NCBI GenBank assembly: GCA_956465555.1
Contig: OY101125.1
Location: 436,501-500,500 of the forward strand
Origin: Nitzschia sp. pyKryTriq1
Taxonomy: Eukaryota > Bacillariophyta > Bacillariophyceae > Bacillariales > Bacillariaceae
DNA: 64,000 nucleotides
Direction of reading: 5' to 3'
Every line of letters starts with the position of its first letter. The stretch's first letter is position 1. Made by a program: the position numbers and the translations under genes. Positions 52,401 to 61,344 of the stretch are shown here, piece after piece. Below the pieces are notes generated by a model that was not told the DNA's origin, ran no database searches, and saw nothing but the letters and a program-made list of their open reading frames with translations.

Positions 52401-52914
52401 CGCTATTGTTGCTGCCCACCAGTTGAGTACCATCCCATTCCAACGGAGACGAAGCCAGAGGAGTGTCCACAACTGCATACACCAAATAGGGAGTCAAAGG
52501 TGAGGAGGAGGCGGTGGTTTCAGATGATTCCACAACTGTCACGCCCGAACGACATTCTGTGAAGGTGCGTGGCATCCCCTCGGGTTCGAAGACGGCCAAG
52601 GTAGTTGGGGCCTCCCCGTCACCAGACAAGTCCAGAATGTGCAAACTGGCGTCATCTGCGGTAACAAAGAGTTTATCGCCCCCTGGCGAGGCAACTACTG
52701 CATTTCCCTGCCGTAAGGAGCGACCCGGAATTCCCAGTGCATTATCGCCACCTCCCTCCAGAGAAAAGGTCCAACGTAAGCTAGGCGCGTCGAGGAAGTT
52801 TGCGTTGACAGAGCCAATGATCCAAGATGAGCCTACAAAGGAAGCCAACGCAGCGAGTAGAGTGGCTCTATGGCAGCAAGACGAACGACTGCCGTATCTG
52901 GATAAGAGCACCAT
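49440..52914 (-). CDS. Beta-propeller (PQQ/quinoprotein-like) single-pass membrane protein
   Basis: Exons are 51759-52914, 51346-51658 and 49440-51246. Introns of 100 nt (phase 1) and 99 nt (phase 2) give 1091 aa. Signal peptide about 1-38 ('LLAALASFVGSSWIIGSVNA'). The outside part (about 40-540) has repeated blade-like strands: 'VVASPGGDKLFVTADDASLHILD', 'RVIAVNMDGTLRWSVDVDGTIVGNPVVGSNGRLLYVSH', 'FYCLQTTNGRESWSVPVE', 'VVYYGDIFGRISALE'. These fit PQQ-type/quinoprotein-like propellers. A Ser/Pro/Thr stalk ('PSAMPSATATLSPSKAPS') leads to a membrane span ('MGVIIGAAVGGLAVVAFVAFFVA'), then KKKKK. The roughly 420-residue cytosolic tail is disordered and rich in Ser, Pro and acidic residues. A receptor or cell-surface role is inference; no kinase or cyclase domain is present. 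Confidence 0.7.
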
Positions 52915-53705
52915 GGTGAGAGGATGAATTCTTGTGCTTTATCCTCAAAAGCTGGGGGGTATTAGCGAGTTCTTGTACTTCTACTCCTTGTATGGTGTCT
53001 TGTCTTCTCTTCGACTCCTTTCGCTGAGGCGTTTTCGGCGTTCCATCATCTATTTCCTTCCCGCCATTTTTCTTTCTCGACGAGAATGTAGGGAGAGCAG
53101 TCGTGTGAGTGAAAGGATGCTGCGAGATTGTTCGCCGATACAATGCCAATGTTGCAAGTAGGAAAAAGCAGCAATGGGGGGAGTGTGACAGCTTCCACAC
53201 TTTTCTCTTCTAACTAAAGGAGTGGCAGGCTCATCTGAAAAAGAGACACAACACGACCGACATAGTAAATTCGGTGTCAAGGGCACGCCCGCCTAATAAA
53301 AATAGTCGAATGATTTGTATGTTTAATCAGATCTGTATATACATATTCAACTGAAATCCAAATACCGGGTCACGGTTAGACGAAGATCCGAAATCTTTCT
53401 GTCTGTACGTCGCACCAACATGGTTATCAGGCTCACTTTCGCCGCTCTTCGCACCTGCTGCCTGCTGGGCGCTGGGCCACCACGTGGAGCAGGAGCCATC
53501 AACCCAAGTACGATCGTTTCATTGGCGCGCACCGATCGATGCCCTCGCGTTGTTCCGCGTTCCTCCTCCAACGACCACCCATCATGTCAGCCCACCATTC
53601 TCCGATATGGAGTAGCCATCTGTCTCAACGATTCTTTTGAATAGTCATCGACGCAACACAAATCCAACTATTCTATACAACATAGTCTACCGTTAATCTA
53701 CAACC
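52915..53705. other. Divergent intergenic region
   Basis: Between the propeller protein (-) and the cold-shock protein (+). Several short frames, none protein-like. No repeats noticed. Confidence 0.4.
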
Positions 53706-54282
53706 ATGAGATCCATCCTTACGATTCTTTCTGCCTTGTTGCTGGCTACCCATGGCTTCGCCTTCATGATCAATAATGGCGCGTCAACGGCCATGCGAAG
53801 TACTTCGCTTTCTATGGCCGAGGAAGCCAAGAAGACTGGAACCGTCAAGTGGTACGTGCCCTTTTCTCGATTATTCACTTACGTACTTCATGTCGATTTC
53901 CAAGCGAGAATGCAACAGGAACATCCTCCATGACAACCACAGCTCACCCATATTATGTTTTTTCTATTCATGATTGAAAACTCGCGCGGTCGTCGATCCG
54001 TCTTGATGGTTGTTTTTCTGATACTTCTTATTATTTAGGTTCAACTCTTTGAAGGGATATGGTTTCATCGTTCCCGATGATGGTGGCACGGACCTCTTCG
54101 TTCACCAAACCGAAATCCAAGCCCAAGGATTCCGCAGTTTGGCCGATGGAGAAGCGGTGGAATTCGTCCCACAGACCGAGAGCAACGGTCGAGTCAAGGC
54201 TACCAAGGTGACTGGACCTGGTGGAGCTTCGGTGCAAGGAGCCCCCTTCCGTCCTGAAAACGACTACAACGACGGATATTAA
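53706..54282 (+). CDS. Cold-shock-domain protein with plastid-type targeting peptide
   Basis: Exons are 53706-53851 and 54039-54282. The phase-2 intron (187 nt) lies inside the cold-shock domain, right after 'TGTVKW', and joins to '[10 protein letters not shown]', giving 129 aa. RNP1 is KGYGFI and RNP2 is LFVHQT, both typical of single-strand nucleic-acid-binding cold-shock folds. The N-terminus '[20 protein letters not shown]' is a signal peptide ending in a GFA-F site. This is the kind of motif (Ala then Phe) that diatoms use to pass proteins through the four plastid membranes, followed by a Ser/Thr/Ala/Met-rich transit-like stretch. Likely a plastid RNA chaperone; targeting is inference. 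The C-terminus is Gly/Pro-rich. Confidence 0.85.
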
Positions 54283-55187
54283 GTAGATATTCCCCCGGGG
54301 CATATCGACGCAGCAAGGACTTTGCGGAGTGTGGCTGCAGGCTGCGTAAGGAAGGAATGAAAAAGGAGAGTTAGTTACTTGTAGGACGGGGTGTTTCCCA
54401 GTTTTACCAGACTTCTCTGCTATAATATGTACGACTACGACAAACGATGCTGCAGAACTAGATGTTGTCCTCGATGATGTGGACTGGATCGGTTCTATCG
54501 GCATGGCCAATCGCCGCCGTCTTCTTTTTTAAAATCAATGTCTATTTACATACCTCAAAAACTCAGCTGCTGCCTGGCTCCAGCGTCGAGTCAACGCGAC
54601 CGGCTATGGCTTCCGCTTCGTGTTTGCGGCCATGCAGTAGAGACAATTCATCCATTCGTATCATCTCCATTTTGACCTTTTTCTCTTGGGTTGTAGAGCT
54701 CTATGGTGATGAGAGATCTCTGTGCAACGAATACTAATGCTACAACACAATATGGAGTAATCGTGTTCTTTCTGCGTGCTTGTGTCGTGACCGAGAACGG
54801 TCTACCCTGTTTTCTGCAAAAATGAGCCTCTCTAACCTATTTCTACAAAATAGTCCTGTAATGGGGTATGAAACCCAAGGGTTGCTTGGCTGGGAAGACA
54901 GGCAAATGTTGACGTGACCGAGAACGGTCTACCCTGTTTTCTGCAAAAATGAGCCTCTCTAACCTATTTCTACAAAATAGTCCTGTAATGGGGTATGAAA
55001 CCCAAGGGTTGCTTGGCTGGGAAGACAGGCAAATGTTGACGCAAAAAGTAGCAGACTACTCGTACCGTTACAGTATAGTGCAGTTGTACTACTTTATGCT
55101 TGGTGGACTTTAACGTAGAATACTCGTGTGATCCTTACTGCGACTAACGTGGCGACTCTTTGACACTTGATTCCTTCTCTCAAGAGA
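54283..55187. other. Convergent intergenic region with perfect tandem duplication
   Basis: Contains the 127-bp perfect duplication (54786-55040) and GTAC words at 55058-55090. No gene found. Confidence 0.5.
54786..55040. repeat. Perfect 127-bp direct tandem duplication
   Basis: Units 54786-54912 and 54913-55039 appear identical by eye, each starting CGTGACCGAGAACGG and ending CAAATGTTGA. Inside are 'CTATTTCTACAAAATAG' (inverted CTATTT/AAATAG) and 'AACCCAAGGGTT' (perfect palindrome). Very recent by identity. No open frame spans it. Confidence 0.85.
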
Positions 55188-56771
55188 TCATATGTTGAAC
55201 AAGGCTACCATGTAATACTTGCCGTCTTTTCCTTGCGTCAGTGCCATGCCGAACTCTGTGAATCTTTCGCTCAGAATGTTTTTGCGGGAAATTCCACTGC
55301 GATCTTCCATGATGGTGGCGTGAATTCTCTGAAGGGACTCGCCACAGCCGACATTACCATAGTATTCGGTGGGAGATGGTGGAAGTCCAACTGCCATTTC
55401 ATTGCTCATACTTTTGGCCAAGGCATCTAACATTCCATTCTTCTCAAAGACGGGCATTCCGCGTGCTTTACGCTCTTGGTTAACAATCCAATGTATGTCC
55501 TTGGGAGGAGTCGTCGTCACCTTGACACTATTTCCTTTATAGCTGCTTCCAGTCAGACTTTGACGGCGACGGCTTGGTTGACTTGATTTCTTGTGCGTCT
55601 TGGTAGTATGATTAGATGCTGCCATCGCACTATTTCCGTTGACAGAGTCTTGGTCGTGTTTGCGGCGACTTGTCAGGGTATGCTCGGAGGGCGCATTGAA
55701 GCCAGAAAGCGAGTTGCGCCGCCGCCGATTCTGAGTTCCATGGTGCCCCACTGTGTCTGGCTCGTGTTGGGTTTTCGAGAATAAACCTCCCAGAGAACCT
55801 CGGCGCTTGGTTTTTTCTCGGCTGACAGTGGGCGCCGCATCCTCGTATCCGAGTTCATCGTTGCTACCATCGTGCGACCGAGCTGCATGGCTACCATCAT
55901 CCGATTTCCCTCCTCGTCTAACCTCTTGATTCTTTGAAAATAAGCCACCCAAAGAACCCCGGCGTTTAGCTTTGGTCCTGCTGACAGTGGGCGCCGCATC
56001 CTCGTATCCGAGTTCATCGTTACTTCCATCCTGCGACCGAGTTGCATGACTACCATCATCCGATTTTCCTCCTCCTCTGGCCTCCTGCTTTTTGGAAAAT
56101 AACCCACCCAGCGAAGCCCGGCGTTTGGCGTTGGTCCTGCTAACAGTGGGTGCCGCGTCCCCATACCCCAAGTCCTCGCTGCCGTCGTTCGACCAATGGC
56201 CGCCATCTTCGCTTTGATTGACGGAGAATTCCCCGTCCGTACTGCTGTATCGACTCACTTCATGGTTGCTTTCCGAACTTCCAAACAAACTAAGTCGCCT
56301 AGCTCTTCTACCAGGCTGGGGGGCATCTTCGTTTTCACCGTCCTGATCTTCCTCGATGGTTGCTCCTCCAAAGAACCTTCTCCTTCTTCCTTTTTTCTTC
56401 TTTTTACTAGGCTTTTTGACCGCTTGCAGAGAATCTCCCCCGTCGTCGCCATTGGAACTACGAGAACGATTGTCAGCCCACGACAAGTTGTCGTCACTGC
56501 TGTGAGTGCCCCCATAGTTGTCGGATAAACTGCTACCGTCGCTGGCATTATCGTCGTCATCGTCGTAATCGAACTTCCCTCCCCCCAGGACCTTTTTGTA
56601 AAAACTGGCCGTCTGAGAGGGCGGGCACGTGACACTGGAGGCAACGGACGTGAAAGATTCCCCTGCCCAAACATGAATGTCTTCTTCCAGATGGACATCC
56701 GCTGCCTTGCTAGTGCGGCCAACACTTGGCTTCTTGGATGAGGACTCTTTACTCTTGCTTTTGAACTTCAT
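55188..56771 (-). CDS. Repeat-rich protein with C-terminal CAP/SCP-like domain
   Basis: 527 aa, single exon. Three imperfect repeats of about 47 residues lie in the middle, each with 'LGYEDAAPTVSR.K.KRRGSLGGLFSK' and 'GGKSDDGSHA.RS.DGSNDE'. The RRGS/KRRAS element in each unit fits a basophilic (PKA-type) phosphorylation site. A Ser/Lys/Asp-rich N-terminus (KSKSKESSSKK) precedes them. The last about 110 residues ('IHWIVNQERKARGMPVFEKNGMLDALAKSMSNEM' to 'KYYMVALFNI') resemble a CAP/SCP (YkwD-like) domain: N..R...G.P.....L..LA, then '..KNIL...F.EFG.A...GKDGKYY'. No signal peptide, which is unusual for CAP proteins. CAP assignment is moderate; function unknown. Confidence 0.6.
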   Translation of the reverse strand: MKFKSKSKESSSKKPSVGRTSKAADVHLEEDIHVWAGESFTSVASSVTCPPSQTASFYKKVLGGGKFDYDDDDDNASDGSSLSDNYGGTHSSDDNLSWADNRSRSSNGDDGGDSLQAVKKPSKKKKKGRRRRFFGGATIEEDQDGENEDAPQPGRRARRLSLFGSSESNHEVSRYSSTDGEFSVNQSEDGGHWSNDGSEDLGYGDAAPTVSRTNAKRRASLGGLFSKKQEARGGGKSDDGSHATRSQDGSNDELGYEDAAPTVSRTKAKRRGSLGGLFSKNQEVRRGGKSDDGSHAARSHDGSNDELGYEDAAPTVSREKTKRRGSLGGLFSKTQHEPDTVGHHGTQNRRRRNSLSGFNAPSEHTLTSRRKHDQDSVNGNSAMAASNHTTKTHKKSSQPSRRRQSLTGSSYKGNSVKVTTTPPKDIHWIVNQERKARGMPVFEKNGMLDALAKSMSNEMAVGLPPSPTEYYGNVGCGESLQRIHATIMEDRSGISRKNILSERFTEFGMALTQGKDGKYYMVALFNI

Positions 56772-57890
56772 TTTTGTGCAGATTTTCCGCCCCTAACTGT
56801 ACAGTAGGAGCACTCGTATATGAGAAAACTACTTCCTTGGGAAAAGGAAGGTCTATGTTCTTTGGATCTCTTTGATTGGCGTCGCTTTCCTTGCTCGGAA
56901 GTCTATGTTTGTGTGTGGTCTCTTTCTCTATCGTCTACAAAACCGAGTAGTACTATGAAGACGACGCGATGCTGCGTCCTCCTCTCTCTCCAAATTGCTT
57001 CCGCTCTTATTCCGCTCTCTCTCGTCGTCGGCCGCTCCACACTTTCTACCGCTCGTCGCCGCGTTGTCTACCAGACTGTACAAGTACTGTACAAACTACC
57101 GGGAACGGTACTTGTACCGTACGCACGGCCGGCGGGGGGGGGGGGCGCTAGGTACTGTACACCTCAGCTAGTAGCCCTGGTACCGGTACCAGGTACGCGG
57201 TCGATGGGATTCAATTTTTCGGTCATTGTCGTCGGGATAACATGTCTCGGCATTCTGATTCCCTAATTAAAGTTGATGACCCGAAAATCGTATTATATTG
57301 CCCATCAGAATGGTATGAATTGCCCAGAGTCACACATACAGAAGACATTCTTTGGTTTTTCAACTTCCAGCTACTGTAGCTTGCCAATTTTTCCTATGAA
57401 ATTACCAGAAATGATCGATCTGACTCAACTGACGCGCCAAATCTTGGGCCTGATGTCCCGAACGACCAAAGAGCTTCTTCTCCGTCCTTTTGCTTTTTCG
57501 AAAAGCGAGTTCGCCGGCAAATCGAGCCCAAGCTGCGACAATGTATGTACCTTGTACAACCAAGGTACAACTGTACTTGTACCGGTAGCAACAAGCTGCT
57601 GTAAAAAGTACCAGTACCATACAGTACCTGGCACGCACGACCCATCATCGCTATTTTGTGTTCGCTAGTGAGAACATCGACCATCAAGTTCTTCCCCGGT
57701 CATCATCAAAATCAACGCATCAATCAATCAATCAATCCGTCCATCACATACACAGTCATTCATAAGTTCAGCGATCGACGCGAGAGTGAGATACTTTGGC
57801 ATCACAGACCACCGAGAAAGTGTCTCATATTTCTCGTTTGTCGACTCCTCTTACAAAAATCTCTCCATCACATCCTCCGATAATATCACC
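56772..57890. other. Divergent intergenic region
   Basis: 1.1 kb upstream of the bilin reductase. GTAC clusters at 57075-57200 and 57545-57635, with a run of about 13 G at 57131-57144 and an ATCAATCA repeat near 57718-57735. A frame at 56820-57266 includes a signal-peptide-like stretch but crosses the GTAC and G-run region, so I do not call it. Confidence 0.5.
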
Positions 57891-59075
57891 ATGATGAAAT
57901 TGAGCAACACTCGTCGTCTTCAATCGCGATTCTTCTTCGTCCTCTCGTCGTTGGTGCTTTGCCTGTTGTCTCAATGTGATGGCTGGTCGTTTTCTTCTTC
58001 GTTTGGAACGCACCAAAATGTAAACACTCCAAAGCAGCATCAGCTCAACATGGTCGTCAAGAAAGGAATAACTATGGACTCGGAAGGCCCCATCCTGCCT
58101 TTTTCGGTTCCCAATCCCACCTTTCTGCGAAAGACTAAGTTATTTGGCCCTTCCTCCGTCAGCAATGCCGACAACCAGAAGAAAGCATTCGGTTTCGCCG
58201 AAGCACTGGGATCCTCAAAAGAGGGGGACGACGACACGTCCAAGAAAGAAGGTTTGTTTGGAACTCCTTGGAAGGCGTCCATTGTTGCCAACGCTACGTC
58301 CGATTGTGTATACATGCCGTTCTGGGAATGGCAGCTTCGTTTGATGGAAGGAACTTTACAGGGTTTCCAAATTCTAGAGGAGACTAGCAATTACATGGAA
58401 TCGCTATCGGGTCAACACCGGATGGTGACTCTAACTGCAAGTTCGGATGAGTATCGCTACATTCGAATGACTTATTTGGATGGAGGCGATAAAGTACAAA
58501 TCTTTACTTCTGTTTGGTATCCTCGCGGCAATTTCCCTCTCTTCGGAATGGACTTGCTTCAGTTTCAATCCGGCAAACGCAATCTAGCCATTTGTGACTT
58601 TCAGCCTATCCATGGCAAGGAAGAAGATCATGATGCCATGTACGAAGAATTATTGGCGCCTATCCGAAGTTCGGTTCCGCTATTGCAAGACGAGATGACT
58701 GATCGATTCTTTGATCCCTCTCGATATTTTTCTAAAAACACACTCTTGGGAAGATTTCAAAACGTTGAAGATCCTCAAGAAGCCATTTGGAATCAACTTT
58801 GGCCTGCCTACAAAACCTACTTGCAAACGCATATCCAAATGGTTCAACGGCAAACAACAAAAACGACGTCGACAATGTCTAACGAAGAAGTGTTGGAACA
58901 TCATCGAGCCTATGACAATTACGTCGCCGAGTGTGATCCTGCCCACCCCATGTTTTCAGCTATTTTCGGACCCGAAGTTGCCGAGTCTTATGTGTATGAC
59001 GTCCTGTTTCCGTTGGCCACCAAACCGGAGCCGTCGTCTTCTGAGACGAATGTGTCGCCAATAAGCAGTCCTTGA
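57891..59075 (+). CDS. Ferredoxin-dependent bilin reductase (HY2/PebA/PcyA family), plastid-type
   Basis: These enzymes reduce biliverdin or its dihydro form with electrons from ferredoxin to make open-chain tetrapyrroles. 394 aa from MMKLSN; the longer upstream frame is ignored because a signal peptide follows this ATG ('FFFVLSSLVLCLLSQCDGWS'). The Trp after the putative cleavage suits plastid import, which the ferredoxin partner requires. Family blocks: 'YRYIRMTYLDGGDKVQIFTSVWYPRGNFPLFGMDLLQF', 'RNLAICDFQPIH', 'YEELLAPIR', 'DRFFDPSRYFSKNTLLGRF', 'WPAYKTYLQTHIQMV' and 'YDNYVAECDPAHPMFSAIFGPEVAESYVYDVLFP'. The Asp in 'GMDLLQF' and the C-terminal 'ECD' Asp sit where catalytic Asp residues lie in the family. 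Which bilin is made cannot be read from this. Confidence 0.85.
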   Translation: MMKLSNTRRLQSRFFFVLSSLVLCLLSQCDGWSFSSSFGTHQNVNTPKQHQLNMVVKKGITMDSEGPILPFSVPNPTFLRKTKLFGPSSVSNADNQKKAFGFAEALGSSKEGDDDTSKKEGLFGTPWKASIVANATSDCVYMPFWEWQLRLMEGTLQGFQILEETSNYMESLSGQHRMVTLTASSDEYRYIRMTYLDGGDKVQIFTSVWYPRGNFPLFGMDLLQFQSGKRNLAICDFQPIHGKEEDHDAMYEELLAPIRSSVPLLQDEMTDRFFDPSRYFSKNTLLGRFQNVEDPQEAIWNQLWPAYKTYLQTHIQMVQRQTTKTTSTMSNEEVLEHHRAYDNYVAECDPAHPMFSAIFGPEVAESYVYDVLFPLATKPEPSSSETNVSPISSP

Positions 59076-59493
59076 TCTGTGCAGCTACAGGCATGCTAGT
59101 GGCTAACGATACCCTGGCGATTTCACAAAGGAACATCGCCCTCTTCCGGAGGATGGATGAATGTAACTTTCCACATTATGGATAGTGCAGTATTGCACAT
59201 CTTCTATCCTGCCAGGTGCGGCCATGCACTCTTTAATGGCACACGCATTGCATTGCTCCTGTCAGTCTATGCGTTGGGCATTGGGGCCTTCCTATTGTCT
59301 GGAACAAGCTAGTTCAAGCACGAGAGCTAACCGGGGAGCGACAGTATTCTACTGCTTGTATACTTAGAGCAATATAACAAGAATGCTATGGTGTAAAACT
59401 AATGTACATTATCCTTCACATCATTCGTACTTTGATGCAAATAAACTACTAGCATTGTTTTCTCCATCACCATTGCTGTGTGGCGTAAGCTGA
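59076..59493. other. Convergent intergenic region
   Basis: 3'-to-3' gap. I see no gene or structured repeat. Confidence 0.3.
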
Positions 59494-60822
59494 CTACTGA
59501 ATGTGGGGAACCAAACCCAAGGAGTCTTCCATCCCTATCCGAGTGGTAACCTCCGCCGCTTCGACGCCGTAGAAGTGAGCCCGCATGTATCGAACAATGG
59601 CGACGGGGATCAAAAATGCCATTAAATTGAGCGTCCAATAGGCAAGGTTCCCTACCGCCAACGCTCGCCCGGCCACTCCCAGCGTCGAGGAGGTGGTGCA
59701 CGCCCAATTCCAGAGAAAGCTCAATCGTACCGCGTTATAGGAGACTGGGATCAAAATGCGAATAGGCAACGGTGTCTTTTTTATAGCACAAGAAGAACAA
59801 GAAATGGTGAGCAGAGTAGGGTCGGTTGGGCGAACAGGTCCTTGAGTTGCTTTTTGCGTCTTGTCGAAACGAAGAAGGTATCCAATACGCACCATCACTT
59901 GTCTTGAAAAGACCTCACTCATGGCTTGGCAACACAACCAAAAGATGGGTCGAGCGCATATTCTTGCTGCATCAATGGCATTCCTCCGAAAGATATAGTC
60001 GGCCACTTGGATGAGAGGGGCAACCAATCCCAAGACGATTCCAACTTTCAGCCAAATGTCGTACGTTGTCGAATACAGCGTGCCAATGCCCAGCGGGTTC
60101 GACACCATCATAGGAACATGACCCTGAGGTGGTGTAGCCGGCATGATTGGCGCCAAGCCACCCTCACGAGGAGATCGAGCCACCATGTTCAGAATGATGT
60201 AATAGGTTGTCAAAATAGCTACCCCTCCGACATCCAAAGGTCGCACTAGCCCCTTGACCAAGAGTGCCATGGCAATGACGAGAGGCATTCTGTCCCATAT
60301 CCCTTGGGTGGCATCGAGCGCCGCTTGCTCACTGTCCAATTCTTCTCTCGCTGCCGCTCGGCGCAAGAGCCGTCGAACGGTCTTGCTGACTAAAAACCTG
60401 GCGGCTCGTCGTTTTTTGCCTGAACGCCTGGAGTTGTCTACCAGTTCCGGCCCCGTGGTCTCACTGGCGATACTCTCCTGGAAGGAATTGTGGACTGCGG
60501 CCATGTCTTGCATGTCCACCGCCATGATTGCCGAATAGGGAATCTGCCCGTTCGGAAAGGAATCTTGCAGCTGCACCGGATCTTCATTACATTCTGGCCA
60601 GATGTCGGCGCCTCGTCCGTAGTTGAAAGCGCTCAGGGGTGGCAGCAGTGGCGTTCTCGATCGAAGCAGTCGCTGTATCCCATGGCTCTTCCTGTCGAGA
60701 GACTTTTCAAGTTGAAAACCATGAACGGTCCGCCAAGCCGTTGGGACACCCACCAGGAATGTCACTAACTGGAGCAGGTTGACACCAAGTGTTCTTCGTT
60801 GAAGAATCGTCGAATTGGCCAT
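59494..60822 (-). CDS. Predicted plastid multi-span membrane protein, unknown function
   Basis: 442 aa as one open frame. The N-terminus ('LLQLVTFLVGVPTAWRTVHGF') is a hydrophobic signal with a following 'HGF-Q' site, then a Ser/Arg-rich transit-like region, so plastid targeting is likely. Hydrophobic segments: 'MPLVIAMALLVKGLV', 'VGGVAILTTYYIILNMV', 'VGIVLGLVAPLIQVADYIF', 'SFLWNWACTTSSTLGVA' and 'AYWTLNLMAFLIPVAIVRYM'. A possible intron at 59745-59888 (GTATTG...TCCCAG, 144 nt) is an exact multiple of three. Splicing would remove 48 residues (around 'QKATQGPVRPTDP...') and keep the frame, giving 394 aa. I recognise no family. Confidence 0.6.
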   Translation of the reverse strand: MANSTILQRRTLGVNLLQLVTFLVGVPTAWRTVHGFQLEKSLDRKSHGIQRLLRSRTPLLPPLSAFNYGRGADIWPECNEDPVQLQDSFPNGQIPYSAIMAVDMQDMAAVHNSFQESIASETTGPELVDNSRRSGKKRRAARFLVSKTVRRLLRRAAAREELDSEQAALDATQGIWDRMPLVIAMALLVKGLVRPLDVGGVAILTTYYIILNMVARSPREGGLAPIMPATPPQGHVPMMVSNPLGIGTLYSTTYDIWLKVGIVLGLVAPLIQVADYIFRRNAIDAARICARPIFWLCCQAMSEVFSRQVMVRIGYLLRFDKTQKATQGPVRPTDPTLLTISCSSCAIKKTPLPIRILIPVSYNAVRLSFLWNWACTTSSTLGVAGRALAVGNLAYWTLNLMAFLIPVAIVRYMRAHFYGVEAAEVTTRIGMEDSLGLVPHIQ

Positions 60823-61344
60823 GATGGAGAGTCAATCAGTCAGCAAGCTCAACCACAATGCCCCAGGTTTTGTTTCTAAATTCAATAGCTTCTCTAGATT
60901 GAGATACGAATGGGAGCGTCCAACGCCGAGAGAGTGTGGTGCTTGAGACCGCGGGCAGTTCTCCTCTGTTACCATCGTGGCTTTGTCGATGTTACTTTTT
61001 TTACAGTAGTATGATGTGATGGATTTTTTGAACGACGAGACAAAGAGACAACGTCATTCTTCTCCCCGCTCCCTGCCCCCCAAATAAAAGGGGAAGAGGT
61101 CGAAGCAGTCAGAATGAGCACAATAACCTATTTTTGAAAATCCCGTTCCCCGTCGATGACGTACGAAGATAGTTTATGGCCCTCGCTTTTCTTGTTGCAT
61201 TTTTTCCTTGACGATGACGAAGACGCGCTACTACTAGACGCTAATAGAGACGGATGACGGATTGCGTTCCTTTGTTGCATTACTCGTACAACACTACAAC
61301 CGAATCCGGAATAGATTCACACCATCGTTATTATCTCTGCAAAT
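60823..61344. other. Divergent intergenic region
   Basis: Contains the 5' regions of two predicted plastid membrane-protein genes. Nothing distinctive beyond TACTACTA words near 61230. Confidence 0.4.

Noticed and set aside
56820-57266. 148-aa plus-strand ORF with a signal-peptide-like segment (MKTTRCCVLLSLQIASALI)
   Set aside because: It runs through a GTAC-rich cluster and a 13-G run, has no domain, and lies in the promoter region of the bilin reductase. Most likely chance.
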